Positions 46,519-58,272 of a stretch of 64,000 nt of DNA are shown piece by piece. Numbering within the stretch: position 1 is the stretch's first letter; every line of letters begins with the position of its first letter. The DNA is from Adiantum capillus-veneris. Lineage: Eukaryota; Streptophyta; Polypodiopsida; Polypodiales; Pteridaceae. A program made the position numbers and the translations under genes. The DNA is taken from positions 112,034,477-112,098,476 of the forward strand of contig CM043949.1 in the NCBI GenBank assembly GCA_014529385.2, given 5' to 3'. The notes beneath the pieces were generated by a model that made no database searches, was not told where the DNA came from, and saw only the letters and a program-made list of their open reading frames with translations.

Positions 46519-48952
46519 TAGTCAAGCCAAAACGCATGACTAGATATTCATAAAGACCAAATGTTGTGCGAAACGCGGTCTTTAAGATATCCTCATCCAC
46601 TATCCTTATTTGATGATAGCCACTCTTAAGGTCAATCCTACTGAAGTAGGTAGAGCCTTGTAGCTTATCAAACAGATCTTCTACCCGAGGTACGGGAAAT
46701 CTGTTTTTAATAGTGATATGGTTTAGTGCTCGATAGTCCACACACATACGGTATGTACCATCTTTCTTTTGCACTAAAAGGACTGGAGAACAAAAGGGAG
46801 AGGAACTAGGCCTCACCATCCCTTTGTCTACCAGCTCTTGTACTTGCCTCATTATCTCCTCTTGTTGAGCTTGTGAGACTCGATAAGGAGGTTTGTTAGG
46901 CGGTGAGCTTCCTGGAAGGAGCTCAATACGATGGTCATCATCCCCTCGTTTTGGAGGTAGGTCCATAGGGATATCATCGATGAACACATCTTGGAATCCT
47001 TTTAGAAAAGTAGACAAGTCTAACTCTTCTTGATTCCTATCATTTTCATTTGATGAAACATTATTAGCTTTTAGAGACTCTTTGACATAAATCATGTACG
47101 CAGAAACTGAGCTCTTCATTGATTTATCAAAAGAAAGAGGATTTACAAGTGGAATAGTGCGACCACGCTCACTAGCATCTACATACATGTTCTTTCCCCT
47201 GTAGGTGAAGTAAATTCTCCTTTCAGGGAACTTCATGTTGGCAGCCATGCGATCAAACCATGGTGCCCCTAGGATAACATCCTGATGTTGGAGGGGAGAG
47301 ATGAAGAAGTCTTCTTTGTCGACATAGCTTTGGACATGAAGCCTCAACTTCCCAATCAAGGGAGTAACGGAGGCTTGTTGTCCCTTGAAAGCTGCATCAG
47401 CTGTTACTATATCTCCCATCTCAAAAGCTTGAATGCCCAACTTGGTGGCCAACTCTATTGATATGAAGTTGAGAGTAGAGCCAGGGTCAAACAAGATGAA
47501 GGCATCATGCTCTCGTACCTTTCCCCAAGCATAGGAGAGTGATGATCCTTTGCAATGAGCATCCTCTTTTGGAGCTTCGATTGTGGAAGCCCTAGGAGTC
47601 TCATTGCGAGTATTCTTCTTGGGGCAAGAACGATAGCCATGTCCTTGCTCCCCACACTTGAAACACTTATGGTCCTTGTGAAAAGCTTCAAGCTCTTCAG
47701 GAGAGAGTTTGTTTTTACCTTTGTAAACTCCCTTCTCCTTGGACCGATTGTTGTTGTTGTTGTTGGAAGTGCCTTGGGAATTATTTTGAGCATTGGATTT
47801 CCCCTTTGCATCATTTTTATCTTTGTTTTCCATGGGCTTGACATTACGTCTAGCCCCTTGATGGAAATTGATGCGTGAAGCAACCATGGTGTGGTGGATT
47901 ACTTCGGTAATAGTACCGGGCCGTTGAGAGTTGATATATTCGGCCATCTCTTCAGTTAATCCCACACAGAATTGCTGTCTTTGCTCGGCAAAGTCTATCT
48001 TTTGAAAGACAGTAGCTTTGAGATGTAAATCCCAAAACTTATCTACATACTTGTTGATAGACTCATGAGAGAGGAGCTTCAAGCCGCGCCATTCGGTAAG
48101 AACTTTATCTTTAGTATCGCTTGGAAGAAATTGCTTCATGATGGAAACTCGTAAAGTTTTCCATGTCTTTGGGGCTTCTCCATTGCCACGAAGGCTAGCC
48201 CACCATTGACGAGCTGATTTTTGGAAGTTGATAGCTACATGGCGTATCTTGGAGGACTCTGTGAAGCCCTCGTCCCCAAAGGCTGCATCAAATTTCTGGA
48301 TGAAGGCCAACACTTTGTCGGTAGCACCAAAGGTGCCATCGTAGGTGAGAAAAGAGATACTCTTTCCTCCCTCCTTGAAATTCTTTAGCTTTTGTGACCT
48401 TCGCCATGCAGGAAATGATTTGCGATGCCCTCCCCTCTTGTATTCTCTAGGAGAATAGCCATAACTTTCATCGGAAGAGAAGGAAGGTGAAGAAGAAGGA
48501 GAAGAGGGTGACCTCTTCCTAGCCCTTTTCTTCCTTTGTTTCCTCTCTTGCCTTTGAGAGTGATGAGGAGAAGGACTATGGGTTGCTCTTTTCCTCTTGG
48601 GAGGAGTAGGCGATCGTTTAGACCGCCTTCTTCGTGGAGCCACATCTTCAGAAGAACTTAGACTTTCATTGCTTTCTTTCTCTTTGGATTCCTCCTCTCA
48701 AATGGGAGAGAGTCTTCTTTTGGGGGTCTCTTCAAGAGGCCTCCTAAGCTCTCTCTCCTCTTGGAGAGGAAGGGAAATTCCATAGGCACGAAGTTGTTGA
48801 GTAACTTCGGCTTGCAAGGTAGGGTTGCCCATAGCTTGTTGCAACCTAGTCACAAGATAATTCACAAACATGGGAGCATCATCATTAGCACCTTCATGTG
48901 CAAAATCAAAGCTATCAATGTTCATTCTACTCTCTTGATTATTGTCAGCCAT
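46481..48952 (-). pseudogene. Chromovirus gag, protease and first part of RT
   Basis: The true start is MADNNQESRMNIDSFDF at 48952. TGA at 48698-48700 interrupts after 84 residues; the same frame then runs to 46481. A basic, Ser-rich stretch is followed by the Gag core ([35 protein letters not shown]), the zinc knuckle [14 protein letters not shown], the protease site [20 protein letters not shown], and RT up to [12 protein letters not shown]. The stop reads TGA where CGA would fit, a change expected from loss of a methylated C. The frame ends shortly after ATF through the frameshift near 46490. Confidence 0.95.
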
Positions 48953-49355
48953 GTTAACAAAATTTTATGTATGTACTTAGTGTATGCTTTGGCAATTCAA
49001 AACCTTAGTTGCCACTCCTCTTAGCCTTTGAAAATCGGCTCTTAAGTATCTACACCCACGGCTCAAAGTGGTTAATTATAGAGAGTAGAGGAGTAGGTCT
49101 AACATAGCAAAGTTGCCAAGGGCTAGCTCCTTTCGGACTTCTTATGGCTCAATAATGGTAAAGCCGTAGGCAAGTCTAAAAGGACTCCATTATTAAGTCC
49201 AAAGCTCCCGACGTGTGCACCATCCCCCACATAGTGGGCTTAACAAAACCGGTATTAGATCCCAGTTCCACTTACTCTATTATAATTAACAACATCAACC
49301 ATTTATAGGCTACTTAAGGACCTCTCTTCTTAAGCAAGAAAAGAGAAACCAAATG
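48953..49355 (-). other. Untranslated leader of the chromovirus
   Basis: About 400 bases between the primer site and the gag start, no ORF of interest. Confidence 0.8.
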
Positions 49356-49367
49356 CTCTGATACCAA
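49356..49367 (-). promoter_or_regulatory. Primer binding site of the chromovirus (initiator Met tRNA)
   Basis: The minus strand reads TTGGTATCAGAGC right beside the 5' LTR, the standard primer site pairing with the 3' end of plant initiator Met tRNA. Confidence 0.92.
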
Positions 49368-50996
49368 TGTAATGGAATTTGCCTATTCAATTTGAGAATA
49401 GCGGAATTTAATGAGAGTACTTTCAAGAAATGATTTTGTGAGCATAGCGGGTAGACATAATTGAAGATAGCAACATAATCATAGCAATTAGTTAACTTGG
49501 CATAGACAATACTTTTGCAAGAGAGAGAGTTTAGAGAACATGACAACAATTGAGGACCGGATTTATGTGGAGCCGGTCCCCCCTCCAATAGGCATTTGTA
49601 TTATGATTTCTCCCATAAAGAGAGACTTGTTACAATACAGTCTTTGTGTTCCTTGTGACCTAGGTGATGCCATGAAGATGGAAGGCTCCATGCACCACAA
49701 ACATAACATGAACTTGAAGAAAGCTTTAACTATCCCAAGCCTCAGTCCCAAGACCTCAAACACCTTCGAAGGTGGAGAGAGCTAGCAGGGAATGAGGGTA
49801 GGGAAGAGGAAGAAGAAACATTTCGTAGGAAAAAGAATTAGTTCCTCACTTATCATACTCTTGTTGCTAGCATACATAATAGCATAGTAATGAAGAAGAA
49901 GGATATGGCAAGCTTAAGCATTGAAGCATGGCTCTTGGTTGGATTTGCACTCCATAGCCAAGAGTGTTGGTGTAGGCTCTCAACCTCTACCTGCTTGGAG
50001 AGGGAGCTCTTGCACTTTGCATATCACACAATGAGAGTGCTTGTGAGTGTGTGTGGGTGAGTATACCCCCTAGGCAACCCCCTAGCTTGCTTGGGTCGAC
50101 CCCCCCTTGTAGCTCATGCCTGAAGCTCATTGGACCCCTCCAGGCCTAGCCAATCACAAGCAAGAGCCATTACAAGCAACATGGGTAGCCTTGGGACAAG
50201 TGTCCCCCTTTCCCCTTTGAGAGAGAGGACTTGATAAATGCTAAAACAATTAGATAATTCCTGTAATTTATCATTGGACCCCTTTGAAGCCTAGCCAATA
50301 GGCTTCAAGCAACACATGAAGGTAACATGGGTAGGGGCCTGACATGTGTCCTTGCTGCCTCTTCAAGTTGGGCTTCCCTTGTGTGTGTGAGTGGGTGTTC
50401 TCTCTCTAGCCCCTAGGAAAAGGGCTCGCCCCCCCCTCTTGTAGGAATGCTTTTGACTTTTAGGTGATCAAGCACCTTACTCACCAAGCATGACAAAGCA
50501 CTTGAACTAGGGGTGTTCCCACAAGCATCTCAGGCAAGCTTCTCAAGGCACCTCAAGTACTTTAATCATGCAGCAAGTCAAGCACCTCAAGCATGGAGCT
50601 AGTCAAGCACCTCAAGCATCTTAATCAAGCACCTCAAGCATCTTAATCAAGCACCTCAAGCATGAAAAACACCTCAAGCATGACAAGCACCTCGAGCTTG
50701 GGCCGGGTTCCCACCTCAAGCTCAGCCCTAGCTTACTTAAGGTCAAAGGACTTTTACACACATTTATTGGAGGTCTTCAATGAAGCTAACCCTAAGGTCT
50801 TATGCTCCATTGGTTAGCCTTGCTCTTTGATAGACCATCTCCCTTTTGGGCCCCTTTACCATTGGCCCCGTGTTGAGATAGATCTATAAGCACATACCTA
50901 TATCTTAACACTTGTTCCCGTTTATTCTCCCACATTAAGTGATCAATTTAATATGAGAAAATCATTTGGGTTAGTTAGATATTAGATTTTATGACT
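49368..50996 (-). repeat. 5' LTR of the chromovirus
   Basis: Nearly identical to 42188-43815. Differences seen by eye are about seven single bases and one extra C in a C run. Its last base is T instead of the A found in the other LTR, so one border base has changed. Confidence 0.95.
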
Positions 50997-51071
50997 GCTT
51001 TAAAAGAAAAAAAGGAGACTACTTCAATCCTCCATGAAAAGGTCTTGGGTCTAGTTATTTGCATAGATTTA

Positions 51072-51290
51072 GCATGTTTGTTTCATTTTTTTTTCAGAAC
51101 TCACAATCAAGAGTGATTATATTAGAATGTCACAGAGAAAATTAGAGACCTACCTCAAGCTCACTTCGAGCCTTGAGGTACTGACATTACATAAGATCAC
51201 TGTTAGTGGCTTGGCTGAATGGCACGGGTCGCCCTGAGCCAATCATCCGAGTTGTGACTTTTATCTTGCACAGAGGCATGTTTGATTCAT
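51072..51290 (-). mobile_element. L1-type LINE copy E, very short, with target-site duplication
   Basis: Insertion 51087-51275, with GCATGTTTGTTTCAT at 51072-51086 and GCATGTTTGATTCAT at 51276-51290 (one mismatch). It starts with a T run and a decayed palindrome (51099-51114). The rest matches the last part of copy B (CGAGCCTTGAG ... CCAATCATCCGAGT). Only the 3' tail was inserted. Confidence 0.85.
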
Positions 51291-52171
51291 AACAACATGT
51301 ACACAATCCAAGTAGAATATCATAAGCTTGTTTGACCAACTTTACCGACAAATACATGGGGTAAGAGTATGTCTAACTAAGAGTGCACTCAAGACATGAG
51401 CATGCATATATCTACCGCCCCAACTATTGCACATCCCTCCATCCCAACAAAGCTCATCAATATTACAAAAGAGCCGTAACAACCAAAGTACAATGTGTAC
51501 AATAGTGGAGCCATTGGATAACATAGCATTATCTCTCTAGCCATTCTCCAATAAAAATTAATGCAAAATACTTCAAATTATCACTATATCAGAAGATTTA
51601 AGTTGTGGGGAGCCTATCAACGACCAACTTAAATCTCACAATTTAAACAATCAACTTAAAGAGTAAATAGATTAGATTCGCAATGTGCAAGCCAAATTGA
51701 AAACAAATGGATAGGATACAAGAAATTCTGATTTGAAATTAGGAATTTAACTCTTCGTTAAAGCACGTTGTTCGACTCAAATGGCGACCTCTAAAAAGTT
51801 GGATTACATTGGCTTTTATACCTAAGGATTGGCAAAATTAAATCCTTAGGCTAAGGCTATAGGCTCATGAAAGACTTAATAATTACAATTTGGAAGTCCA
51901 ATGAATCCTTGTTAATCAAGAATAATATGATTACAATCCAAAATTCACAAACAATTTGGAGGCATTGGGACTCCATAGCTTTTTGCCAATTGTCAACATT
52001 TTCATCTTCCAAAAATTTGTAGCGATCGACGTTCTTTGTGTTTGTTTCAATAATGCGCATCGGATGGGTGGCCATTTGCTCTTAGTAATATGCATGTCAA
52101 AACTTGAAGGTCTTTGGGCAATGGATTGAAGATTATGATGTTAAACTCAAAGAAGTGAGTGATGAAAACTT
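51291..52171. other. Intergenic, no gene seen
   Basis: AT-rich with no domain-bearing ORF. Confidence 0.5.
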
Positions 52172-52318
52172 CCTCAAATGTTTGCATGCTCTTCTTGTGT
52201 ATGAGTATCCTTGAGAAAGGTCTGACCTTGATCTTGCATGCTCTTCTTGCATCCTCAAATGTTTGCATGCTCTTCTTGTGTATGAGTATCCTTGAGAAAG
52301 GTCTTACCTTGATCTTGC
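52172..52318. repeat. 81-bp tandem duplication
   Basis: CCTCAAATGTTTGCATGCTC and the following bases occur at 52172 and again at 52253, with near identity up to CTTGATCTTGCA. Confidence 0.85.
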
Positions 52319-52863
52319 AAGGCAGTGTCTAGTTCTCCAAGGTATACAATTACAACATCATTTCCAAATGGTAGAGCATGCATATCATTAGGGTGTGTTA
52401 CAAGGCTTTGAAAGGCTCATTGTCTTTAGCAACAAGATAGTGCTCAAAATTAGAGCCCAAAGTAATTAGTTTGCATTAAAAAAAAGGCTTTAATTGTGTG
52501 AAAAAGCCCTTGTAAACTTGAATCATAGGAGCCCCTGAAATAAAGAAACAAATACTTAGACTCTAGGCTGAAATTTGAATGGTCTTCTTCTCTACAATTG
52601 ATCAAGCTTCAAATCCACTTTGCAAGCTAGTTGATATTAGTATTCAACACCTTTACTCTTGAGTTTCTCACCAGCATTAGCTATGGTTGATTCAAGAAAG
52701 GCTTGTCCAAAAAATTGAAGTTGAAAGAAGTTCGATAGCTATGGTAGATTGATGGCAGCCTCGTTATGCTCAGCTGGCTATCTTTTGAGCTTTGAGCACA
52801 AGCTGATGTTGTGATCATGGCATAAGAGATGCGCCAAGGCAAGAAAGATAATCACGTGGTCAC
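52319..52863. other. Intergenic, no gene seen
   Basis: No recognisable feature. Confidence 0.5.
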
Positions 52864-53122
52864 GTACACAAGAAGATTTAGAAAACGGAGTCTTTTTCAT
52901 ACAATGCATAACATCATGAGCTTCTGCTCGGGAGGCACCGCATACCTAGCTAGGTACGATTTGGGGCAGGGGACCACTGCCCCCCCCCACCGGGCCGGCG
53001 GTCCCCTGCTTCCAATCGTACCTAGCTAGGTATGCCATGCCTCCCTCACAGAAGCTCATGATGTTGAGGTAAGTCACAATGTGGGAATTATTGTGAGAAT
53101 TTGTCCAAAACTTCTTGTGGTA
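52864..53122 (-). mobile_element. Foldback MITE copy 3, inverted, perfect 3-bp target duplication
   Basis: Element 52867-53119 (253 bp) with CACAAGAAG and CTTCTTGTG ends, flanked on both sides by GTA. It is the same family as the two copies in the LAZY-like gene, in opposite orientation, with the long hairpin and both TACCTAGCTAGGTA palindromes. It keeps the same arm asymmetry as copy 1 (GTGAGGGAGG in one arm, CTCGGGAGG in the other). A C run sits in the loop. Confidence 0.92.
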
Positions 53123-53251
53123 GCTTGAAAAGAGGACGATTATCCCTAGATGGATTTGAATGGCAACCTATCAAACAACTCAATTTAGAGCTTGGAATTG
53201 ATGATGGACTAGCGGACTGGTTGTACCTAGTAGCTCGAGAGCAAATCAAAT
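53123..53251 (+). pseudogene. Short exon-like frame next to MITE copy 3
   Basis: Reads LSLDGFEWQPIKQLNLELG then IDDGLADWLYLVAREQIK and TGA. Without the MITE the frame would extend left to about 52818. The composition looks like real protein, with a helical acidic end, but the family is not recognised. It could be a C-terminal exon of a host gene, now interrupted by the MITE, or chance. Confidence 0.25.
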
Positions 53252-53640
53252 GAGAGGGTGGCAAGCTGGTTTTGTAGCATGTGTGATGCTTGATTCCTTG
53301 GCTTCGAGAGTAGTTAAAATGTGTGTGCGAGCTCCAATAGCATGGGTTCCTTGGGTGAGGTTTGGGTTGCGATCGTGCACGCTACTAGCTGTTGGGATTA
53401 CTACCTTTAGGAAAGGTTTGACTTTAATATAAGTGCCTTATTAAATAATCTTAGCCCCAAAGATCATATATATTCATGCTACCTCCTTAAAATTGGCTTG
53501 ATTGAATTAAAGCTCACCTAAACATGTCAAAATGAGACATTAAGAAAAAAAAATGCACCTAATCAGCAAGTGGATGAAGATCTAGTTGACCTAATGGGGA
53601 TTATGCAATATGCACTTACCTAAATCCTAAGCCAATTGAG
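53252..53640. other. Intergenic, no gene seen
   Basis: One 60-residue ORF without domain; otherwise nothing. Confidence 0.5.
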
Positions 53641-53647
53641 ATGGATC

Positions 53648-53920
53648 TAGGCTCTAATACCAGCTATTGGGTTGAGAGAGAGAGAGAACAAAAGATAAAA
53701 ACAAAGAAATGAGTAGAAGGAAATACTCAAGGAAAAACAATAGGAAGAAACTCTTATTGTGTGAGTACAAAGATAAGCTATCCCTAATTGATGGATGGAT
53801 GCACATGCAATGTACAATAGAACCAAATCTGCTATGGCTAGAGGCTCTGTGCAATGCCGGCATAGATTAGACTTCAGCAAATGTTAATTAGGCTGAAGAC
53901 TTTGTGCGATATCGGCCATC
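53648..53920 (-). mobile_element. Possible primer site and LTR edge, minus strand
   Basis: The minus strand reads GCTGGTATTAGAGCC at about 53651-53665, close to the initiator Met tRNA primer site. Beside it starts a sequence with GA-rich edge (TTGAGAGAGAGAG). No matching second LTR or gag is seen, so this may be a relic or chance. Confidence 0.3.
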
Positions 53921-53999
53921 AAACCCTTCTGCGCAGTGCTGCTTTGTCAGTTGTTGCGCCTGCTTGACGGCTTGGGGGGGCCATAGGAGAGTCGTCTGG

Positions 54000-54850
54000 G
54001 GCCTGTTGCGCATTTGGAGTGCCTCTTGGAGTCGAATTTACTTCCATGGTTGAGAGTATGGTCGCATGTGCCTTAGCGGTATGGGTTGCTTTGAGAGGGG
54101 GGCACCCGACTGCTCCTCTCCTCACTGTGGGTGTCTGGTGGTGGCCTAGTTTTTGTCGCTGGGGTTGGCGGCTCCCTGCCTTCTTCCTGAAGCTAAACCG
54201 CTCCCTCGGTGGGGTTCTGCGACAGGATTGATGGAGTCCTCTTGGCATGAAAGGCAAGTTGTGGCGAGATTCGCCTTGCATGGTGGCATCGGAGGACTTT
54301 TCGTGGTGGGTTGGTGGTCTCCCTTGCAGCTCGGGTTCCTTGTGGTGGTTCTTTGGACTCCTACTCTACTGATGGAGCATGGCTCGTCGGAAAAGCCTAA
54401 AGATGTTGGTGCTCTGTTCGAGGTGATGGAGCTAGATGCACCCTCCTTATGCGGCTCTATCTAGGGAATTTGGCTACTCTCTGCTCCGGTTGTTTTTGTT
54501 CGGTCGTGCTTTGGATTTATTGGATTTTTTGCTCGGGTCATGAAACAGGGGACGGCTTCTTGGTGGCAATCTTGAGCACTTTCTTGGGGTTGACTTTTTG
54601 TGCTGGTATGAAAGCTCCTCTGGTTGGGGTTTGCGTTCCCTGTTCTAGCTTTTCGTTTTGGTCTTATTCTGTTTCTTTTTGGATTGAACAGGTAATGGGT
54701 CCCTATAAAACCCTCTATCTACTAAGCTCTTATGGACTGTCATATGTATCTGATGCTATGGTATGTTGGGCTCTCATGGCACATAATGTGCATGAGACTA
54801 TCTTGTAAATTTTTTGATGTTTGCCTCAATGGATTAACTATACTCATCAA
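54000..54850 (+). mobile_element. LINE-like 3' region, second subfamily, plus strand
   Basis: GC-rich with Trp/Gly/Leu-rich ORFs of no known domain. A GAGGTGATGGAGCTAGATGC segment (about 54420) resembles the minus strand of 29640-29680. The last 150 bases resemble the complement of 54890-55010 (GCATGAGACTATCTTGTAAT-type). A degenerate palindrome end lies near 54840-54850. Homology judged by eye only. Confidence 0.35.
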
Positions 54851-54883
54851 ACATCACTATCAAAAAATAGTACATATCTTTAT

Positions 54884-55600
54884 TTTTTTTGCCACAATTG
54901 TGAGTAGTATATATATAAATCATAGCAAAAACAATTACAAGAGTATCCATGCTCAAAATGAGCCATGGCATCATAGTGTCAATCCACTAGATCATCTTCA
55001 AGGCCTTTTACATGGAGGCCTAGCCGAACTCAACAAGGATAATGAGACCGAACATGAGAGGCCATCCCTGACACAACAAAAAATTGATAGATATCCTAGG
55101 TAGAGTAGATAGGGCAGGACCCACAGTCCCCATCACTAAGAAAACTTTTAGGTTGCCACCAACAAGGCCCATTGCCACCATAGATTTTGTTGCCCCAATA
55201 GGTACACCACCAAGCCACATAGAAGACATACTGCCGAAGAGATCAAGGAAAGCAATGCATGGGACCTTCCACCGATCGGACCAATGCAAGGATGCTAGAA
55301 GCACCACAACATAGAGGCCGAACCACCCTGGATAGATCTCCCGACCATCGAGGAAATAGAGAGACTCAAAAACAACCGAGACCCACAGACAAGCTAGCCA
55401 CCGGCCCACGGACCAAAACCAGCAAAACCACAAGTTAGTGAATCCTAAGAGAAAAAAGCCATGGGGGGGGGCAAGCCCGTTCCACTAATGATCCCATTGC
55501 CACCGAATGGTATGCCTGCCCATGCCACAGAACCATCATAACCCACCAAGAACATGCATACACCATTTTCCTCCTAAGAAGGTTCTTGTTGTTGCTACCA
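54884..55600 (-). mobile_element. LINE-like 3' region, second subfamily, minus strand
   Basis: Starts with a T run and CCACAATTGTGAGT (54892-54905), then sequence like 29421-29490. It faces the plus-strand copy at 54000-54850 tail to tail. No coding domain is visible. Its upstream end is not resolved. Confidence 0.45.
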
Positions 55601-56059
55601 ACGTGGGAACTAAATATTATGATCCCTTCTCTTGATTGATGGTTGTTTTAGCATACATACTTGCCCATGTTCTCCAAAATAAAAAACACACACACATGCA
55701 AACAAACATGCACATTTCATTATGCATGCTCTTGAGCATCCCTACTCAAGAACGGTCCCTCCATCCCAACATGCATCACTTTGTGCACATGAAGAATAAA
55801 CGGAGATGGAATTTTCATGTAAGCTTGGATTCTTTCATCTACAACTATAAAAGAAAATGAAATAGTGTTTTGAAAGAACCTCCAAACTCCAAAGCCTCAA
55901 AGTTGTAATGGTTTTCTTGTGTCTCTCATTGAAAATCTTTCCAATGAATGATGGCTATATCACTCTAATTGAGCCTAGGAATTAAGCTAATACTTAAATG
56001 GCCATTGTGGAAGGTTTGACAACTCTCTTGCAAAAAGAAAAAAACTGCATACTGCATGT
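55601..56059. other. Intergenic, no gene seen
   Basis: Only a short CA-rich stretch near 55683-55700. Confidence 0.5.
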
Positions 56060-56076
56060 AAGGTTAGAACAGATAC

Positions 56077-56665
56077 TATTATCCATCTCTTTGAGGATCT
56101 TTCTGAGTTTAGAAATTGGGCATTACGCAAAGGTCATCAATTTGTACATATCGGATATATAGCTGTTGGCATAATATCCTTGTTTAGAAAAGGTTTTAAT
56201 GTTTCATGGATTGGAGCATTGCTAGATACCAGGCACGAAAATGTGCCTGATTAAACTATTAGTATTCTACAAGGTAGTTTATCCAAATGTCCCATATATA
56301 TAGAATGTTTTCCAAACTTTCCCTACAGCCTTACTGATAAATGTTTTGATGACGTAATCTCTCTCTTAATCAAGACTCATGGCTTAGATCTAAATCATAG
56401 CTCAGATCATTTGCAAATTGCTTATAGAATGATTATTAGAATTGTCAACACTTGCTGTCCCTCTGTGTATAATTCTGGTTACCTGTGAGAATATTCATCT
56501 CAAACCAAAGGTCAAAATATTGTAATGAAAGTGGATGACACCACTTAGGAAACTTTACCTAAAATGGTAAACTGGTAAGAAGTAGAGTTTCCTTCAGAAT
56601 GGAAACTAAATATCTCAAAGACATTGCTAAATGAAGTTCATCAACCAGTGCCTTTGAATATTTAG
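56077..56665 (+). pseudogene. Viral movement protein region, left copy, broken
   Basis: Same domain as the right copy at 61840-62518 (30K-type movement protein of caulimovirids). It has four stops at 56252 (TAA), 56486 (TGA), 56546 (TAG) and 56576 (TAA) where the right copy has Gln or Arg codons. It keeps a short stretch near 56320-56345 that is deleted in the right copy. It starts part way into the domain because the insertion begins here. Confidence 0.8.
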
Positions 56666-56734
56666 TGGCTTGGATGAACTGATCAATACAAGGTATTAAA
56701 CCGATCTAGATCTAAGAAGGATATTGCTTCTGTC

Positions 56735-57148
56735 TTGGCGAAACCTATCTACAAAATGCAGTTCAATGAACCTGACTCTCGTGCCTGCAGCTATTCTTCT
56801 GCTTCAACTTCTCATCGACGCAATAATCCTCTACCACTGGCCTGCATACATCCAGAGACTTATAAGGATTATGAAGGTTTGTTCAGATGTAAACTCTGCA
56901 ATAGAATTATTGCATTGAAGTTTGTTCCTAATGGAATTGATCTCTTGACCAAGGCAGCCATTGAAGAGAAGGAACTTTCTTATAGTCTCCCCTATATTCT
57001 ACCAGCACCAAATATACATCTTCAGCCTTTGGAGTCAACCTCCAACTGGCATAACAATGTCTTAAAGAAAATTGCTACATTGCAATATCAGGTGCTTTCT
57101 AAACTGTCTATTTTTTTCCGGGCTCATACTGATACTTTTTTTTCCTAG
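56735..57148 (+). pseudogene. Viral region after the movement domain
   Basis: A 137-residue frame, readable also a little upstream, with LFRCKLCNRIIALKF near the middle. It probably continues the movement-protein polyprotein in front of the coat region. No domain is recognised. Confidence 0.45.
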
Positions 57149-57401
57149 GGGGGTATTTCCTCCTAATAAAAAAGGTAAAGAAAAAATAAATGAGGAATAG
57201 CAAGCAGATTTACAGTAAGTAATTAGTTTTGTTGGTAGCCCAAACCATAAAATTTCCCCAAGATGTTTTCTACTGTCCTTCACACAATGATCGAGTCAGT
57301 AACACACTTTCCGCCAAAAATTCACAAATGAAGATTCTCAGGATGGATTTAATCCCTATCAAAGATGGGAAGTAAATGCTCAAGTACAAAATTGTCAGAA
57401 A

Positions 57402-57764
57402 ATGCAACAAATGAGTGAGGTAGTAAGGACAATATTGCAAGAAGATTCTGAACGAATGGTCTTTCAAGATGATAGTAGCTGTGTAGAATATGGAGAAGAA
57501 AAATTAGATGAATTGGATATCTTTCTTCCACAAATATTTTCAACCCTTGATGATTCTTCAGACGAGGATTCAAACATCATCTCTGAAGAAGAATTCAAAA
57601 AGATAAATCCAATCAAAATGGAAACAAATGAGGTAAAAGTCGAAACCCCTTCATCGTCCTCGACAACAACGCTCAAAGGGGTTACAAGGATTGGTGACAT
57701 GACTATCCTTGATATAGACGGGCTCACTCAAGAACAAGTATGCGAGGTTTTTGAGTTTATCTAA
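57402..57764 (+). pseudogene. Acidic viral region before the coat domain
   Basis: A 120-residue frame rich in Asp, Glu and Ser (e.g. STLDDSSDEDSNIISEEEFK), ending at TAA near 57762. Caulimovirid coat precursors carry acidic N-terminal regions like this, so that is the likely role. Confidence 0.5.
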
Positions 57765-57805
57765 AATTCAGCTCATTACGGGATCCACTATAAAGATCTT
57801 ACACA

Positions 57806-58272
57806 ATGACAATTAATGTCTATGATAATCGATGGAATTCAGGAATGCTGCGAGCCTGGTGGGATGACCTTAGCACAGACAGCAAAGCTTGTATCAAGCA
57901 AGGAGGACCAGAAGGCCGTGAAAATTTTGATAATGTAATTCACTATTCTTTGCAGCGTTGGTCATGCAATTTTTGGGATCAACCAACAAAATACAAGAAA
58001 GGAATAAAGAAGCCTTTTTCAGGAGCAAACTATGTGACCTGACTCATATTAAGAAATACCAGCAACACATGTTACATTTGATTTATCAATTTCCATGTGG
58101 GTATTTCAAAGCTGAATACAAACAATATTATATCAACTCATTCCTTGAGTCATTTGCAAATTTGGTAAAAGAAAGAATCAAAGCTGCTGGTTTGCATCTT
58201 GATGAAAACATTTCTCTAGCACAGATCAATTCTTTTTCGATGAAGTTACTGGTGTCAAATGTGTTAGGATAA
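57806..58272 (+). pseudogene. Viral coat protein core, frameshifted
   Basis: Two overlapping frames (57806-58042 and 57958-58272) together cover one domain: WWDDLSTDSKACIKQ, NFWDQPTKY, then FFRSKLCDLTHIKKYQQHML and FLESFANLVKERIKAAG. This resembles the coat core of plant pararetroviruses. A frameshift of unclear position separates the two. Confidence 0.6.

Larger units (their letters stand above)
42183..51001 (-). mobile_element. Complete Ty3/gypsy chromovirus with LTRs and target duplication
   Basis: Two direct repeats of 1.63 kb (42188-43815 and 49368-50996) bound an 8.8-kb element on the minus strand. GCTTT lies on both sides (42183-42187 and 50997-51001). The primer site is next to the right-hand LTR and the polypurine tract next to the left. 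Gag, protease, RT, RNase H, integrase and chromodomain are all present. Only about eight differences between the LTRs were seen, so the insertion is young, yet one stop and one frameshift break the single gag-pol frame. Confidence 0.97.

Noticed and set aside
54019-55433. Trp/Gly/Leu-rich ORFs of up to 137 residues on both strands
   Set aside because: They look hydrophobic but follow from GC-rich LINE-like 3' sequence, shared in part with 29400-30130, and show no conserved frame.
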